From the NCBI RefSeq assembly GCF_937468385.1, contig NZ_CALBWS010000001.1, positions 1-64,000 on the forward strand: a DNA stretch of 64,000 nucleotides, given 5' to 3'. The notes beneath the pieces were generated by a model, which saw nothing but the letters and a program-made list of their open reading frames with translations, did no database searches and was not told where the DNA came from. Made by a program: the position numbers and the translations under genes. Shown here in pieces: positions 53,242 through 63,844 of the stretch. The stretch is from Neobacillus rhizosphaerae (GTDB lineage: Bacteria; Bacillota; Bacilli; Bacillales; Cytobacillaceae). The number at the start of each line of letters is the position of its first letter. Position 1 is the first letter of the stretch.

Positions 53242-55485
53242 TTATTTTAGCTTTACTATTTGTGTATTTACCTCTGTAATTGCCTGTACTACCTCGTCCA
53301 CTTCTTTAGTTTCAGTTTCGATACTAGCGTTTAATTCTTCTGTTTGTTTCTGAACATTTCCAACCTCTAATGCGATTTCTTCACCGTACCTAGCTTGGTC
53401 ATTCGTCGCTATCATCATTTGTTGGACCATTTCTTTTATACTGCTGATATTGCGAACAATTTCTTCTGCCGTTAGGGCTTGTTCCTTGGTGGCGTTTGTC
53501 ACAGAGCTCGATTGGGTGGTGACATTTTCAATCGCTGCTACAATTGCTTGACTGCCTTGTGCTTGTTCTGCTGTTGCTAGACTGATTTGTTCAACTTGTT
53601 CTTTTGTATTATTGATACCGATTACAATTTCTTCAGCCGTAATTGTTTGTTCTTTTGTAGAATGTGTCATTTCTGTGGCTTGCTTCGTCACATTCTCAAC
53701 CGCTTGGGTGATGAATTCACTATTCTTCGTTTGTTCTTCGGTGGCTTTAGCAATCTGGTTCATTTCCTCTGTCACTAGGGCGATACCTGCAGATATTTTC
53801 TTAATTGCTTGATTCGTTTTTTCCGCCAATTGATTTCCAACATCTACTTTCTGTTCACCTTCTTTAATTGAGGTGATGGCAACAGCGGTTTCCTTTTGAA
53901 TATCTTTGATGAGGACAGCAATTTCTTTTGTTGCTTTTGCAGACCGTTCAGCAAGTTTACGGACTTCATCAGCAACAACCGCAAATCCCCTTCCGTGTTC
54001 TCCAGCTCGTGCGGCTTCAATCGCAGCATTGAGTGCTAATAGATTGGTTTGATCAGCGATATCATCAATGACTTCGATAATACTGCCGATTTCTTCTGAA
54101 CTTTTTCCTAAGTTTTCGATTACATCGCTTGCTTGGTTAATCACTTGAGAAATTTCTTTCATCCCATTCAATGTTTCATTCAGTGAGATCGTTCCTTCAA
54201 GGGCATCATTCTTAACAGTGTTGCTGAGGTGGTTAACCGTTTGCGCACTGTCTGCAACTTTCTTAATCGATACGACCATTTCTTCCACTGTTTCATAGGA
54301 TTGTTCAGCCGTAGTCGTTAAATTAATGGCATTTTCACTAACCCCATTAATGGACTTGCTCATTAATTCAATGGCCTTTGTGATTTGTTCTACACCTGTA
54401 CCAGCGTTTCCAACGTTCATTGCTACTTGTTCGATAGAAGCCATCATTTCTTGAATAGCGGAAGATGTTTCTTCGGCAGAAATATCTAAATGGTCTGCAC
54501 TAGCTGCCACCAAATTAATAGATGCACTCATTTGTTCCACTGCAGCTGAGATTTCATCCACACCAGAACCCGTTACATTGGTGTTCCCTGCTACCTGTTG
54601 AATCGAGGCAACAAGTTCACTTACGGAATCATTTGCTTTGTTCATTGAGGCACCTAATTCTTGTGCACTAAAAGAAGTTTTATCAATCGATTTTTTTATT
54701 TCAGCAACCGATTTACCGGTGGTTTCTACATTATTTACAACTCTAATAACTGCGAGACGAATAAGTCTCGTAATAAAGAATGCTATTAAGATGCTAAACA
54801 GGATCGCAACAACAGAAACGACGATAATTTGAATATACGAACGAGTTGAATCCTTTTCGGCTTGATTGATAATCCCATTGGTGTCCTTTTGAACATTTTT
54901 AGAAACTTTATCAAGTGCATCAATCGTCATATCCCCTTGGTAGGCTAATACCCCCAAGCTTCCATGTGTTGTATAATAATCATTGCTACTTGATTTTTTA
55001 AGAAAAGATGGAATAACATGAGCGAAATTTTCAAATTCTTTGTCGAACTCTTTAAATAATTGATTATTTTTATCAGAAGATAATTTTTTGTCTATTTCTT
55101 TTATTTTTTTTCTTACTATTACGATGTCTTCATTAACAACCTTTTCTAATTTTGCTTTATCATCATCACTTTGTTCATAAGCGTGCTTAGTTGCATTAAG
55201 ACGAATCTGAATAACTTTTTCTTTTAAGTCTCCTATTAATTGAATCTCTCGTACTTGAGTTTTTCCTATGTATAGCACATCATCGCTTAAAACGTTTATT
55301 TTATTATATGAAACAATCGATATGGATGATAACAATAAAAGAATGAATATAAAACTTCCCCATAGTTTTATATTCATATTTATGGCCACTTTCCTAGATA
55401 ATTTTTTTGGAACTTTACTGGTCATTTTATGGATTACACTACTAAACCATTCACTTAATTCTTTGCTTGATCCTTTTCTCCACAT
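53242..55485 (-). CDS. Methyl-accepting chemotaxis protein 3 (long-arm, no clear HAMP)
   Basis: A 747-residue receptor. A basic N-terminal cytoplasmic extension of about 36 residues precedes TM1 (about 41-60); TM2 is at about 218-240. From about residue 255 to the end it is almost identical to receptor 5 (61324-63585), differing at only about a dozen positions, whereas the sensor domains differ. That pattern implies recent duplication or gene conversion of the output half. The tip [20 protein letters not shown] is intact. GGAGAGG lies seven bases before the ATG, so the extension is real. Confidence 0.92.
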   Translation of the reverse strand: MWRKGSSKELSEWFSSVIHKMTSKVPKKLSRKVAINMNIKLWGSFIFILLLLSSISIVSYNKINVLSDDVLYIGKTQVREIQLIGDLKEKVIQIRLNATKHAYEQSDDDKAKLEKVVNEDIVIVRKKIKEIDKKLSSDKNNQLFKEFDKEFENFAHVIPSFLKKSSSNDYYTTHGSLGVLAYQGDMTIDALDKVSKNVQKDTNGIINQAEKDSTRSYIQIIVVSVVAILFSILIAFFITRLIRLAVIRVVNNVETTGKSVAEIKKSIDKTSFSAQELGASMNKANDSVSELVASIQQVAGNTNVTGSGVDEISAAVEQMSASINLVAASADHLDISAEETSSAIQEMMASIEQVAMNVGNAGTGVEQITKAIELMSKSINGVSENAINLTTTAEQSYETVEEMVVSIKKVADSAQTVNHLSNTVKNDALEGTISLNETLNGMKEISQVINQASDVIENLGKSSEEIGSIIEVIDDIADQTNLLALNAAIEAARAGEHGRGFAVVADEVRKLAERSAKATKEIAVLIKDIQKETAVAITSIKEGEQKVDVGNQLAEKTNQAIKKISAGIALVTEEMNQIAKATEEQTKNSEFITQAVENVTKQATEMTHSTKEQTITAEEIVIGINNTKEQVEQISLATAEQAQGSQAIVAAIENVTTQSSSVTNATKEQALTAEEIVRNISSIKEMVQQMMIATNDQARYGEEIALEVGNVQKQTEELNASIETETKEVDEVVQAITEVNTQIVKLK

Positions 55486-55544
55486 TTTTTAGCCTCTCCT
55501 CATACGGATAATATTAATTCTTTCAATCAATACCCTAATAATTT

Positions 55545-55660
55545 TTCCGCAGCCACCAAAATAGTCCGAAATACAACTACTAACCGCTCCATTTCGATAG
55601 CTTCAGTAGCCATATCACAAATATTACTAGTTTGATTAACAATCAAAGAAATTTGATACC
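55545..55660 (-). pseudogene. Remnant of a cheW gene (central part) upstream of receptor 3
   Basis: On the minus strand IVNQTSNICDMATEAIEM aligns with IVDQTSDVIDVAPEALEA of the CheW at 58565-58990 (10 of 18 identical). The DNA match continues, with a one-base insertion, into the GACTATTTTGG segment that encodes DYFG. No start remains. It lies between the promoter block (55697-55740) and receptor 3. Confidence 0.75.
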
Positions 55661-55696
55661 CACATATATAACAATATAGAAACCTATTTATACCTT

Positions 55697-55740
55697 ATAT
55701 TACCATGATTTTTAAATATTTCATCAAATTTTTTTGATGG
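55697..55740 (-). promoter_or_regulatory. Shared receptor/cheA promoter block, copy upstream of receptor 3
   Basis: Minus strand: CCATCAAAAAAATTTG at the far end, then TGGTAATAT as extended -10 (55697-55702 for the hexamer). An additional CTATCAAAAAG box lies just upstream at about 55752-55761 and faces the first as an inverted pair. Confidence 0.55.
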
Positions 55741-55768
55741 TTATCTACTTTCTATCAAAAAGTGATTA

Positions 55769-55803
55769 AAAAAACGCCTTCGAAAATTTGCGAAAGCGTT
55801 TCT
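55769..55803 (-). terminator. Intrinsic terminator of the cheA-cheW-cheW-receptor 4 operon
   Basis: AAACGCCTTCG and CGAAAGCGTTT arms with an AAAATTTG loop and A/T flanks. The same stem type ends receptors 3, 5 and 6, in line with common descent. Confidence 0.85.
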
Positions 55804-55818
55804 GCAATTAAAAATACT

Positions 55819-57996
55819 TTACTTAAGTTTTAAAATTTGTGTATTTACCTCCGTGATTGATTGAACTATCTCGTCCACTTCTTTTGTTTGAGTCTCAATG
55901 GTTGTATTTAACTCTCCCGCTTGTTTCTGAACATTTGCAACCTCTAACCCGATTTCTTGACCATATCTTGCTTGGTCATTTGTAGCAATGGTCATTTGTT
56001 GAACCATTTCTTTAATATTACTAATACTGTGAACGATTTCTTCTGCAGTTAGGGCCTGTTCTCTCGTTGCATTCGTCACAGAGCTAGATTGGGTTGTGAC
56101 ATTTTCAATAGCTTCTACGATGGCACGACCGCCTTTCGCTTGTTCAGCTGTTGATATCCTGATTTGATGTACCTCATTTTTTGTATTTGTAATTCCTTTA
56201 ACAATTTCTCCCGCAGTTATTGATTGTTCCTTTGTAGAATAGGTCATTTCTGTTGTTTGCTCTGTAAAGTTCTCAACCGCTTTGGTAATGAATTCGCTGT
56301 TCTGCGTTTGTTCTTCCGTGGCTTTGGCAATGAGGTTCATTTCTTCTGTTACCCTAGCAATTCCTTCAGAAATTTTCTGGATTGCTTGATTTGTTTTTTC
56401 TGCCAATTGATTTCCAATTTTTACTTTATCAGCACCCTCAGTGATAGATGTAACAGCAACAGCCGTTTCATTTTGAATCCCTTTGATGAGGACAGCAATT
56501 TCTTTTGTTGCTTTTGCTGAACGTTCGGCTAACTTACGGACTTCTTCGGCCACAACCGCAAATCCTTTTCCATGTTCTCCGGCACGTGCAGCCTCAATCG
56601 CTGCATTGAGCGCTAAAAGATTCGTTTGATCGGCGATATCATCAATAACTTCGATAATACTACCGATTTCTTCAGAACTTTTCCCCAAGTTCTCCATTAC
56701 ATCACTTGTTTGGTTTATCACCTGAGATATTTCTTTCATCCCATTTAATGTTTCATTCAAAGAAACTGTTCCCTCAAGGGCATCATTCTTAACAGAGTTG
56801 CTAAGTTGGTTAACGGTTTGTGCACTGTCTGCAACTTTTTTGATGGATACGACCATTTCCTCCACTGTTTCGGAAGTTTGTTCAGCAGTTTGATTCAAAC
56901 TAACTGAATTCCTGCTTACCCCTTCAATGGACTTGCTCATTAATTCAATTGCTAATGAGATTTGTTCCACGCTAGCGCCTACATTACCAGCGTTACCAGC
57001 GACTTGTTCGACAGAAACCATCATTTCTTGAATAGCCGAAGAGGTTTCTTCAGCTGATGAAGCTAAATGGTCTGCACTTCCCGCTACTAAATTAATAGAC
57101 GCGCTCATTTGTTCTACGGCAGCGGAGATTTCATCAACACCAGAAGCGGTTACATTCGTGTTCCCTGCTACCTGTTGAATAGAAGCCACAAGTTCGCTGA
57201 CCGAATCGTTTGTTTTGTTCATCGAAGCATCTAATTCTTGTGCACTAATCGCGGTTTTATCAATAGATTTTTTAATTTCAGTAACAGAATCCGTCGTAAT
57301 ATCTACATTTTTTACAACCCCATTAACTGTACGGCGTATAAGTCTAGTCATAAAGATGGAAATGATAATACTAAATAGCACTGAAACAACAAAAGTAATT
57401 AGAATTTGATATATGGCACTAACAGCATCTTGGCGAGAATATTTGATGATAGTATTGTTATATTTGTCGATACCTGCTTCTACTTTAAAAAGAGAAGTGT
57501 TTGCTTTTTCCCCAAGACTTGTCATTATGGCCATCTGTGGTTTTATAATATCATAATTATTGGTTCTTGAATCTTTAAAGTAAGTTGGTGTAGTAGCGAG
57601 CCAGGCCTCAAAGTTTTTGCTGAACTCTGCTAAATCTTTTTTAGTTTGACCATAAACTAGTATTTTATCTAGTTCTTTAATATTCTTTCTTATTTTTGCG
57701 ACTTCGGAATCCATAGCCTGTTCAATTTTCACTTTACTTTCTTCATCTGGCAGATACACATGCTTGACTACAAAGAGGCGCGTACGTGTTTGCTCATCTT
57801 TTAAGTCTCCTAATATTTTATACTTAGAAACTTGTTTATCCCCAATAAATTTTATTTGGTTACCTAAATAGTAAATGTTGTTATAAGCAGCCACAGCAAG
57901 TGTTGTTAAGAATAATATGATGATGATATAACTACCCCATAGTTTCACATTCATGGATAATAACCTTTTTGTTTTACTTGATGCTTTACTAATCAT
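55819..57996 (-). CDS. Methyl-accepting chemotaxis protein 4 (long-arm), in operon with cheA and two cheW
   Basis: A 725-residue receptor with a short basic N-terminal tail ([13 protein letters not shown]), TM1 at about 19-38, a sensor region, TM2 at about 195-217 and the long HAMP-less cytoplasmic rod with the [20 protein letters not shown] tip. It starts 31 bases after the second cheW and ends at a terminator, so it is the last gene of cheA-cheW-cheW-mcp. This is the likely ancestral arrangement of the array. AGGAGAAG lies seven bases before the ATG. Confidence 0.92.
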   Translation of the reverse strand: MISKASSKTKRLLSMNVKLWGSYIIIILFLTTLAVAAYNNIYYLGNQIKFIGDKQVSKYKILGDLKDEQTRTRLFVVKHVYLPDEESKVKIEQAMDSEVAKIRKNIKELDKILVYGQTKKDLAEFSKNFEAWLATTPTYFKDSRTNNYDIIKPQMAIMTSLGEKANTSLFKVEAGIDKYNNTIIKYSRQDAVSAIYQILITFVVSVLFSIIISIFMTRLIRRTVNGVVKNVDITTDSVTEIKKSIDKTAISAQELDASMNKTNDSVSELVASIQQVAGNTNVTASGVDEISAAVEQMSASINLVAGSADHLASSAEETSSAIQEMMVSVEQVAGNAGNVGASVEQISLAIELMSKSIEGVSRNSVSLNQTAEQTSETVEEMVVSIKKVADSAQTVNQLSNSVKNDALEGTVSLNETLNGMKEISQVINQTSDVMENLGKSSEEIGSIIEVIDDIADQTNLLALNAAIEAARAGEHGKGFAVVAEEVRKLAERSAKATKEIAVLIKGIQNETAVAVTSITEGADKVKIGNQLAEKTNQAIQKISEGIARVTEEMNLIAKATEEQTQNSEFITKAVENFTEQTTEMTYSTKEQSITAGEIVKGITNTKNEVHQIRISTAEQAKGGRAIVEAIENVTTQSSSVTNATREQALTAEEIVHSISNIKEMVQQMTIATNDQARYGQEIGLEVANVQKQAGELNTTIETQTKEVDEIVQSITEVNTQILKLK

Positions 57997-58027
57997 TATT
58001 AAACTTCTCCTTCTATTCTAATAACTT

Positions 58028-58507
58028 TTATAACTCATTTTTTATTTCTTTCAATTCATCTAAATTCGTTGTGTCTTCTAGTAATTTTTCGATGTCTAAG
58101 AGAATGATCAATCGTTGGTCTAGTTTAGATATTCCCAACAGGTAAGAAACATCTTTTTCCTCCATTAGGTTTGAGTGTTGAATTGTGTCCGGAGCAATAT
58201 CCAACACGTCCGTAGCAGCATCGACGACAAGTCCAATTGCATTATCATCCGTCTGAACAATAATGATTCGCATGTCATCGGTCGGTTTTATTGTTTCCCG
58301 TATCAGCGCTGTCCGTACGTCGACAACAGGTATCACTTCATCTCGTATCGTTGTAACTCCTATCACATGGGCCGGCCGATTTGGATAGGGAGTAATAGCC
58401 TGCATTCGTTCAATGGAAACGACCTGTTTAATATGTACCCCATACTCTTCCTGACCTACTTTAAATATGAGTGCCTTAAAATCTTGTAACGTGATCTGAT
58501 CCTTCAT
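58028..58507 (-). CDS. cheW: CheW-type adaptor 2
   Basis: A 159-residue adaptor linking receptors to CheA. The CheW fold is shown by ALIFKVGQEEYGVHIKQVV, the PAHVIGVTTIRDEVIPVVD strand pair and the GLVVDAATDVLDI segment. It carries a C-terminal tail (LLEDTTNLDELKEIKN) that the first cheW lacks; a relic of that tail survives upstream of receptor 2. Two different CheW proteins in one operon could couple distinct receptor sets, which is inference. Confidence 0.94.
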   Translation of the reverse strand: MKDQITLQDFKALIFKVGQEEYGVHIKQVVSIERMQAITPYPNRPAHVIGVTTIRDEVIPVVDVRTALIRETIKPTDDMRIIIVQTDDNAIGLVVDAATDVLDIAPDTIQHSNLMEEKDVSYLLGISKLDQRLIILLDIEKLLEDTTNLDELKEIKNEL

Positions 58508-58564
58508 ACGATCCCCCTTTTCTTTTTAAAAAATCGAGTAGCTCTAATCCACAAGCATATTTTG

Positions 58565-58990
58565 TTAGTTACTCTCCGCCTTCATCAATTCCGCTAATTT
58601 TAACAGTATGATCAAACGACCGTCGATTTTGGCGATACCTCCAAAATAGTCGGAATCAAAACCACTTGAAGAAATGGCTTCAAGTGCTTCAGGAGCCACA
58701 TCAATAACATCGCTAGTTTGATCAACAATTAGCCCCAATTCGATGTCCTCAAATTTTGTGATAATCACTCGTGTCTTATCAGTGTATTTTGCCTGTCCAA
58801 GGTTTAGCTTGCCTTGCAAGTCAATAACAGGAATGACATTTCCTCGAAGATTGAAAACACCTTTTACAAATGATGGTGCATTTGGAACCCTTGTGATTTG
58901 ATCGATTCGTTCGATGGATTGCACATATTCAATGTCTAATCCATACTCTTCTTCTCCCAATATAAAGGCGACTATTTTAAACATTGTCAT
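58565..58990 (-). CDS. cheW: CheW-type adaptor 1
   Basis: A 141-residue CheW. Key segments are AFILGEEEYGLDIEYVQSI, NAPSFVKGVFNLRGNVIPVI and GLIVDQTSDVIDVAPEAL. It lies 18 bases after cheA. A decayed copy of its central part lies at 55545-55660. Confidence 0.95.
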   Translation of the reverse strand: MTMFKIVAFILGEEEYGLDIEYVQSIERIDQITRVPNAPSFVKGVFNLRGNVIPVIDLQGKLNLGQAKYTDKTRVIITKFEDIELGLIVDQTSDVIDVAPEALEAISSSGFDSDYFGGIAKIDGRLIILLKLAELMKAESN

Positions 58991-59008
58991 TGAAAAGGAC
59001 CTTCCTTT

Positions 59009-61018
59009 CTAATTAATAAATTGATTGGAATCTATAATTAACGCCACTTCTCCGTTTCCAAGGATGGTCGCACCTGAAATAGCAAATTGGTTGGGTAAGA
59101 AGCCTCCTAAAGATTTTAATACTACCTCTTGTTGTCCTAGCACGGAGTCAACCACTAACCCCACTGTCTTATTTCCCTTTCGAACAACAACAATATATAG
59201 CTCTTGTTCTTTGAACTCTGATTCAACAGCTGGAACATTGAAAACTTCGTTTATATAAATTAACGGAACGACCTGTTCTCTGAATTGAATCACTTTTTGT
59301 CCATGAAGGGTTGATACTTGTTCAGGTGTTATCATCGTAATTTCCACAATCGAACTAAATGGAATCGCGTATGTTTCTTCTTCCACTTTCACTAACATAG
59401 AATTAATGATAGATAAGGTTAACGGCAGTTGGATGTGAAAAATAGATCCTTGTCCTGGTGTCGAATCAATACTGATTACACCACCCAATGATTCAATTTT
59501 GGTTTTAACGACATCTAGGCCCACTCCCCGACCAGAAATATCTGATATTCTTTCTGCCGTACTAAATCCAGAAGAGAGTATCAAGGCATAAATTTGTTGA
59601 TCTGTAAGCGATTTAGCTTCCTCTACCGTTACCACACCCCGTTCAATCGCTTTATTCAGGACTTTTTCACGGTTAATGCCTTTCCCATCATCGACAACTT
59701 CGATAAACACATGGTTTCCACCATGATATGCCTTCAAAAAAATCTTTCCCTCTTCGGGTTTTTTGCTGGCTAATCTTTCCTCCGTAGACTCAAGCCCATG
59801 ATCTAAGGCATTGCGGAGGAGATGGACCAAAGGATCTCCGATCTCATCAATGACCGTACGATCTAATTCTGTCTCTTCACCTTCCACCACCAATTGAACT
59901 TTCTTGTTTAGCTCTTTTGCAAGGTCTCTTACCATCCGCGGGAATCGATTAAATACCTGTTCCACTGGAACCATGCGCATGTTTAAAATGAGATCTTGTA
60001 AATCTGTCGATATACGAGTCATGTGCTCCACTGTCTCAGTCAGTTCGGAAAGCCCTGACTTCCGGGAAATTTGTTCTAGTCTTCCACGATCAATGATTAA
60101 TTCGCTAAATAAATTCATTAAATGATCTAGTTTTTCAATATCTACCCGAATTGATTTTGAACGTTGTTTTTTCTTGCTTTCACTCGCATTTTCATTAATT
60201 TGAGGTTGGTTGGTTTGAACAGTTTCTGAAACGTCTCTGATAGCTGGTTTTTCCGCTACCAATTCTTGATTTATTCTTTCAGTTACGGTGACTTCTTTTA
60301 TTTCTGAGACATTAGCAAGTTGTTTTTGTATTTCTTTCATGTCGCGCTGTGACAACAGCATAAGGGTAAAGGAATTAACAAAATTTTCTTCTTCTATTTC
60401 TTCTACAGGTGGATCGGTCTTAATAATCTCACCAAGTTCTTCAGCAACTTGAAAAACCATGTAGGCACGTACCGATTTCATCACGCATCTTTCATCAAGT
60501 GTTACAGTGATTTGATATACGGTATTGCCCATCAGCCTTGCTTCGTTAATCAAGGAATTTTGAAACTCATCAAGCACTAGTTCCGCAGTAACGGCCACCT
60601 CACTAGAGGCGTCAACAAGGTCTATGTCATAGGAAACAGAAGGATTTTGAATCTTTGCGAGCTGGAATAGGATGTCCGTTACATTTTCTTTTCCATCGCC
60701 TCCTTGCTCGATGCTGTAAACCATTTTTTCGATGAAATCCACACACTTAAATATGACATCCATAATTTCTGGACTGATATTCAATTGTGAATTACGGAGA
60801 AGATCTAGGACTGTTTCCATTTCATGAGTCAATGAGGCCAGGTCTTCGAATCCCATAGTACCAGCCATTCCTTTAAGCGTGTGTGCCGAACGAAAGATTT
60901 CGTTTATGATGGCTATGTTTTCTGGTTCCGTTTCCAGTTTTAACAATTCGTCATTTATTGCCTGCAAATGATCTTTTGATTCCTCGATAAACATTTCTAA
61001 ATAATTATTTAAATCCAT
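59009..61018 (-). CDS. cheA: CheA, chemotaxis histidine kinase
   Basis: A 669-residue kinase. P1 carries the phosphorylated His46 in SAHTLKG; a P2-like response-regulator docking region spans about 155-245; P3 dimerisation about 285-355; the ATPase domain has the N box LLRNALDHGLE (about 400-410), G1 DDGKGI (443-448) and G2 SGRGVGLD (495-502); P5, CheW-like, is about 535-669. All catalytic motifs are intact. It phosphorylates CheY, whose gene is not in this window. First gene of cheA-cheW-cheW-receptor 4. Confidence 0.97.
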   Translation of the reverse strand: MDLNNYLEMFIEESKDHLQAINDELLKLETEPENIAIINEIFRSAHTLKGMAGTMGFEDLASLTHEMETVLDLLRNSQLNISPEIMDVIFKCVDFIEKMVYSIEQGGDGKENVTDILFQLAKIQNPSVSYDIDLVDASSEVAVTAELVLDEFQNSLINEARLMGNTVYQITVTLDERCVMKSVRAYMVFQVAEELGEIIKTDPPVEEIEEENFVNSFTLMLLSQRDMKEIQKQLANVSEIKEVTVTERINQELVAEKPAIRDVSETVQTNQPQINENASESKKKQRSKSIRVDIEKLDHLMNLFSELIIDRGRLEQISRKSGLSELTETVEHMTRISTDLQDLILNMRMVPVEQVFNRFPRMVRDLAKELNKKVQLVVEGEETELDRTVIDEIGDPLVHLLRNALDHGLESTEERLASKKPEEGKIFLKAYHGGNHVFIEVVDDGKGINREKVLNKAIERGVVTVEEAKSLTDQQIYALILSSGFSTAERISDISGRGVGLDVVKTKIESLGGVISIDSTPGQGSIFHIQLPLTLSIINSMLVKVEEETYAIPFSSIVEITMITPEQVSTLHGQKVIQFREQVVPLIYINEVFNVPAVESEFKEQELYIVVVRKGNKTVGLVVDSVLGQQEVVLKSLGGFLPNQFAISGATILGNGEVALIIDSNQFIN

Positions 61019-61107
61019 TTCAAACTCCCCTCGCTAAATAGCATACAAAAGTAGTACCCAAGGAAATTGGGGGTTAATATATATTGTAGAAATCAAATAT
61101 ATACCTC

Positions 61108-61151
61108 ATATTACCATATATTTTGACTTTACATTTGATTTTTTTGATAGT
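61108..61151 (-). promoter_or_regulatory. Shared receptor/cheA promoter block, copy upstream of cheA
   Basis: Minus strand: ACTATCAAAAAAAT, 24 bases, TGGTAATAT (hexamer at 61108-61113). No sigma-D site is seen. It lies in the 305-base gene-free stretch 61019-61323, which otherwise holds only the receptor 5 terminator. Confidence 0.6.
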
Positions 61152-61278
61152 TTTTTAGTTTTGTTGCTTTTTGTTTAAACTTATTAGAACAAGCTGTTTT
61201 TGACAAAAATACTATTTTTAATCAAACTAATTTTTCACAATGCCGTATTACCAATATATTTTTCACATTTAAACGAAT

Positions 61279-61311
61279 AAACGCCTCCGCTACTTATGCG
61301 AAAGCGTTTTA
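61279..61311 (-). terminator. Intrinsic terminator of receptor 5
   Basis: AAACGC and GCGTTT outer arms with CGC/GCG inner pairs; U-rich on the minus strand. Related to the other receptor terminators. Confidence 0.8.
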
Positions 61312-61323
61312 TCCCATAGACAA

Positions 61324-63585
61324 TTATTTTAGTTTTATAATTTGGGTATTTACCTCAGTGATTGCTTTTACTACCCCGTCTACTTCTTTAGTTTCAGTTT
61401 CAATACTAGCATTTAATTCTTCTGTTTGTTTCTGAACATTTCCAACCTCTAATGCGATTTCTTCACCGTACCTAGCTTGGTCATTCGTCGCTATCATCAT
61501 TTGTTGGACCATTTCTTTTATACTGCTGATATTGCGAACAATTTCTTCTGCCGTTAGGGCTTGTTCCTTGGTGGCGTTTGTCACAGAGCTCGATTGGGTG
61601 GTGACATTTTCGATTGCTGCTACAATTGCTTGACTGCCTTGTGCTTGTTCTGCTGTTGCTAGACTGATTTGTTCAACTTGTTCTTTTGTATTATTGATTC
61701 CGATTACGATTTCTTCAGCCGTAATTGTTTGTTCTTTTGTAGAATGTGTCATTTCTGTGGCTTGCTTCGTCACATTCTCAACCGCTTGGGTGATGAATTC
61801 ACTATTCTTCGTTTGTTCTTCCGTGGCTTTAGCAATCTGGTTCATTTCCTCTGTCACTTGGGCGATACCTGCAGATATTTTCTTGATTGCTTGATTCGTT
61901 TTTTCCGCCAATTGATTTCCAACAGCTACTTTCTGTTCACCTTCTTTAATTGAGGTGATGGCAACAGCGGTTTCCTTTTGAATATCTTTGATGAGGACAG
62001 CAATTTCTTTTGTTGCTTTTGCAGACCGTTCAGCAAGTTTACGGACTTCATCAGCAACAACCGCAAATCCCCTTCCGTGTTCTCCAGCTCGTGCGGCTTC
62101 AATCGCGGCATTGAGTGCTAATAAATTGGTTTGATCAGCGATATCATCAATGACTTCGATAATACTGCCGATTTCTTCTGAACTTTTTCCTAAGTTTTCG
62201 ATTACATCGCTTGCTTGGTTAATCACTTGAGAAATTTCTTTCATCCCATTCAATGTTTCATTCAGCGAGATCGTTCCTTCAAGGGCATCATTCTTAACAG
62301 AGTTGCTGAGGTGGTTAACCGTTTGCGCACTGTCTGCAACTTTCTTAATCGATACGACCATTTCTTCCACTGTTTCATAGGATTGTTCAGCCGTAGTCGT
62401 TAAATTAATGGCATTTTCACTAACTCCATTAATGGACTTGCTCATTAATTCAATGGCCTTTGTGATTTGTTCCACACCTGTACCAGCGTTTCCAACGTTC
62501 ATTGCTACTTGTTCGATAGAAACCATCATTTCTTGAATAGCGGAAGATGTTTCTTCCGCAGAAATATCCAAATGGTCTGCACTAGCTGCCACCAAATTAA
62601 TAGAAGCACTCATTTGTTCCACTGCAGCTGAAATTTCATCCACACCGGAAGCGGTTACATTCGTGGTCCCTGCTACCTGTTGAATCGAGGCAACGAGTTC
62701 ACTTACCGAATCGTTTGCTTTGTTCATAGAGGCATCCAATTCGTGTGCACTAATAGCGGTTTTATCAATTGACCTTTTAATTTCAGTAACCGATTTAGTG
62801 GTGGTGTCAACATTATTAACAACTCTAAAAACGGCGCGACGAATGAGTTTAGTCATAAAAAATGAAATACTTATGCTAAACATCATGGCCACAATGGAAA
62901 AGACAATGATCTGTTTTGTCGAGCTAGCCGCTTGTTTTGCAGATTCTGTAAGAATATCCTTATTATCTTTTTGAATACTTATAGCCAATTGATTCAACGA
63001 AACGATAGTGTTCCCTTCATAGTTTGCCAATATAGCCATCTGTGATTTTGCTGAATCATCATCATTTCTTCTAGACTGTTCATAGAAAGATGGGATATAG
63101 GAAACCAATTTTTCAAAGTTTTTACGGAACGCTGTTAAATTTTTTTTATTTTCTGCATCAAGATTTAGTTTCTCTATCTCATCTAAGTTTTTTCTTACTT
63201 TTTCGATGTCACCATTAATAAATTTCTCTAACTTTGCTTTATCTCCTTCATTTTGTTCAAATACGTGCTTAGCTGCATATAAACGAACATTAGTCACCTC
63301 TTGTTTTAAATTTCCTATTATTTCAATTTTAGGCACTTGTGTATTTCCTAAATAAAGCATTTGATTATTTAAATGGTTAATATTATTGTAAGAAACAAAA
63401 GTTATAGATCCTAAAAATAATAGGATGGTGATATAACTACCCCATTGTTTCACATTCATAGACAACTTATTCATTACTTTACTAAATGCCTTACTTGATG
63501 CTTTACTAAATGCCTTACTTGATGCTTTACTAAATGCCTTACTTGATGCTTCACTTAATACCTTCCATGACTTTTTACGAAACAT
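61324..63585 (-). CDS. Methyl-accepting chemotaxis protein 5 (long-arm) with repeated N-terminal tail
   Basis: A 753-residue receptor. The cytoplasmic N-terminal tail contains three tandem copies of [12 protein letters not shown] octapeptides (24-bp DNA repeats at 63481-63552), then TM1 (about 48-66), the sensor, TM2 (about 220-245) and the long HAMP-less rod. The output half is nearly identical to receptor 3. GGGGGAGAG lies eight bases before the ATG, so the repeated tail is translated. It stands alone between two terminators and has its own copy of the shared promoter block. Confidence 0.92.
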   Translation of the reverse strand: MFRKKSWKVLSEASSKAFSKASSKAFSKASSKAFSKVMNKLSMNVKQWGSYITILLFLGSITFVSYNNINHLNNQMLYLGNTQVPKIEIIGNLKQEVTNVRLYAAKHVFEQNEGDKAKLEKFINGDIEKVRKNLDEIEKLNLDAENKKNLTAFRKNFEKLVSYIPSFYEQSRRNDDDSAKSQMAILANYEGNTIVSLNQLAISIQKDNKDILTESAKQAASSTKQIIVFSIVAMMFSISISFFMTKLIRRAVFRVVNNVDTTTKSVTEIKRSIDKTAISAHELDASMNKANDSVSELVASIQQVAGTTNVTASGVDEISAAVEQMSASINLVAASADHLDISAEETSSAIQEMMVSIEQVAMNVGNAGTGVEQITKAIELMSKSINGVSENAINLTTTAEQSYETVEEMVVSIKKVADSAQTVNHLSNSVKNDALEGTISLNETLNGMKEISQVINQASDVIENLGKSSEEIGSIIEVIDDIADQTNLLALNAAIEAARAGEHGRGFAVVADEVRKLAERSAKATKEIAVLIKDIQKETAVAITSIKEGEQKVAVGNQLAEKTNQAIKKISAGIAQVTEEMNQIAKATEEQTKNSEFITQAVENVTKQATEMTHSTKEQTITAEEIVIGINNTKEQVEQISLATAEQAQGSQAIVAAIENVTTQSSSVTNATKEQALTAEEIVRNISSIKEMVQQMMIATNDQARYGEEIALEVGNVQKQTEELNASIETETKEVDGVVKAITEVNTQIIKLK
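63481..63552 (-). repeat. Three tandem 24-bp repeats in the receptor 5 coding start
   Basis: Three in-frame copies of a 24-bp unit (ACTAAATGCCTTACTTGATG core), each encoding eight residues rich in Ser, Ala and Lys; the third differs by one base. Copy number could change by slippage without a frameshift. Confidence 0.92.
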
Positions 63586-63646
63586 TATTTACGCTCTCCC
63601 CCGTTCAGAATAATTTTACTTTTTGTAATTTATCGATATATATCTC

Positions 63647-63695
63647 ATCTTAGCATAATTTTTGACTTTTTATCCAAATTTTTTTGATAGTTTTT
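63647..63695 (-). promoter_or_regulatory. Shared receptor/cheA promoter block, copy upstream of receptor 5
   Basis: Minus strand: AAAAACTATCAAAAAAATT, about 24 bases, TGCTAAGAT (hexamer at 63647-63652), an extended -10 as in the other copies. Confidence 0.6.
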
Positions 63696-63796
63696 ACTTT
63701 TGAATATTTTTCGCAAGATCAACAATGATTTTGATACAAGATTTTTTTATCAATCAAAAAATATAAGATAAAGAATAACTTTTTAGGGGTAACAGC

Positions 63797-63830
63797 ATAA
63801 AACGCCTCCACAATTTCTGCGAAAGCGTTT
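63797..63830 (-). terminator. Intrinsic terminator of receptor 6
   Basis: AAAACGC and GCGTTT arms with inner CA/TG pairs; same family as the other receptor terminators. Confidence 0.7.
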
Positions 63831-63844
63831 ATCCTTGAAATGAA

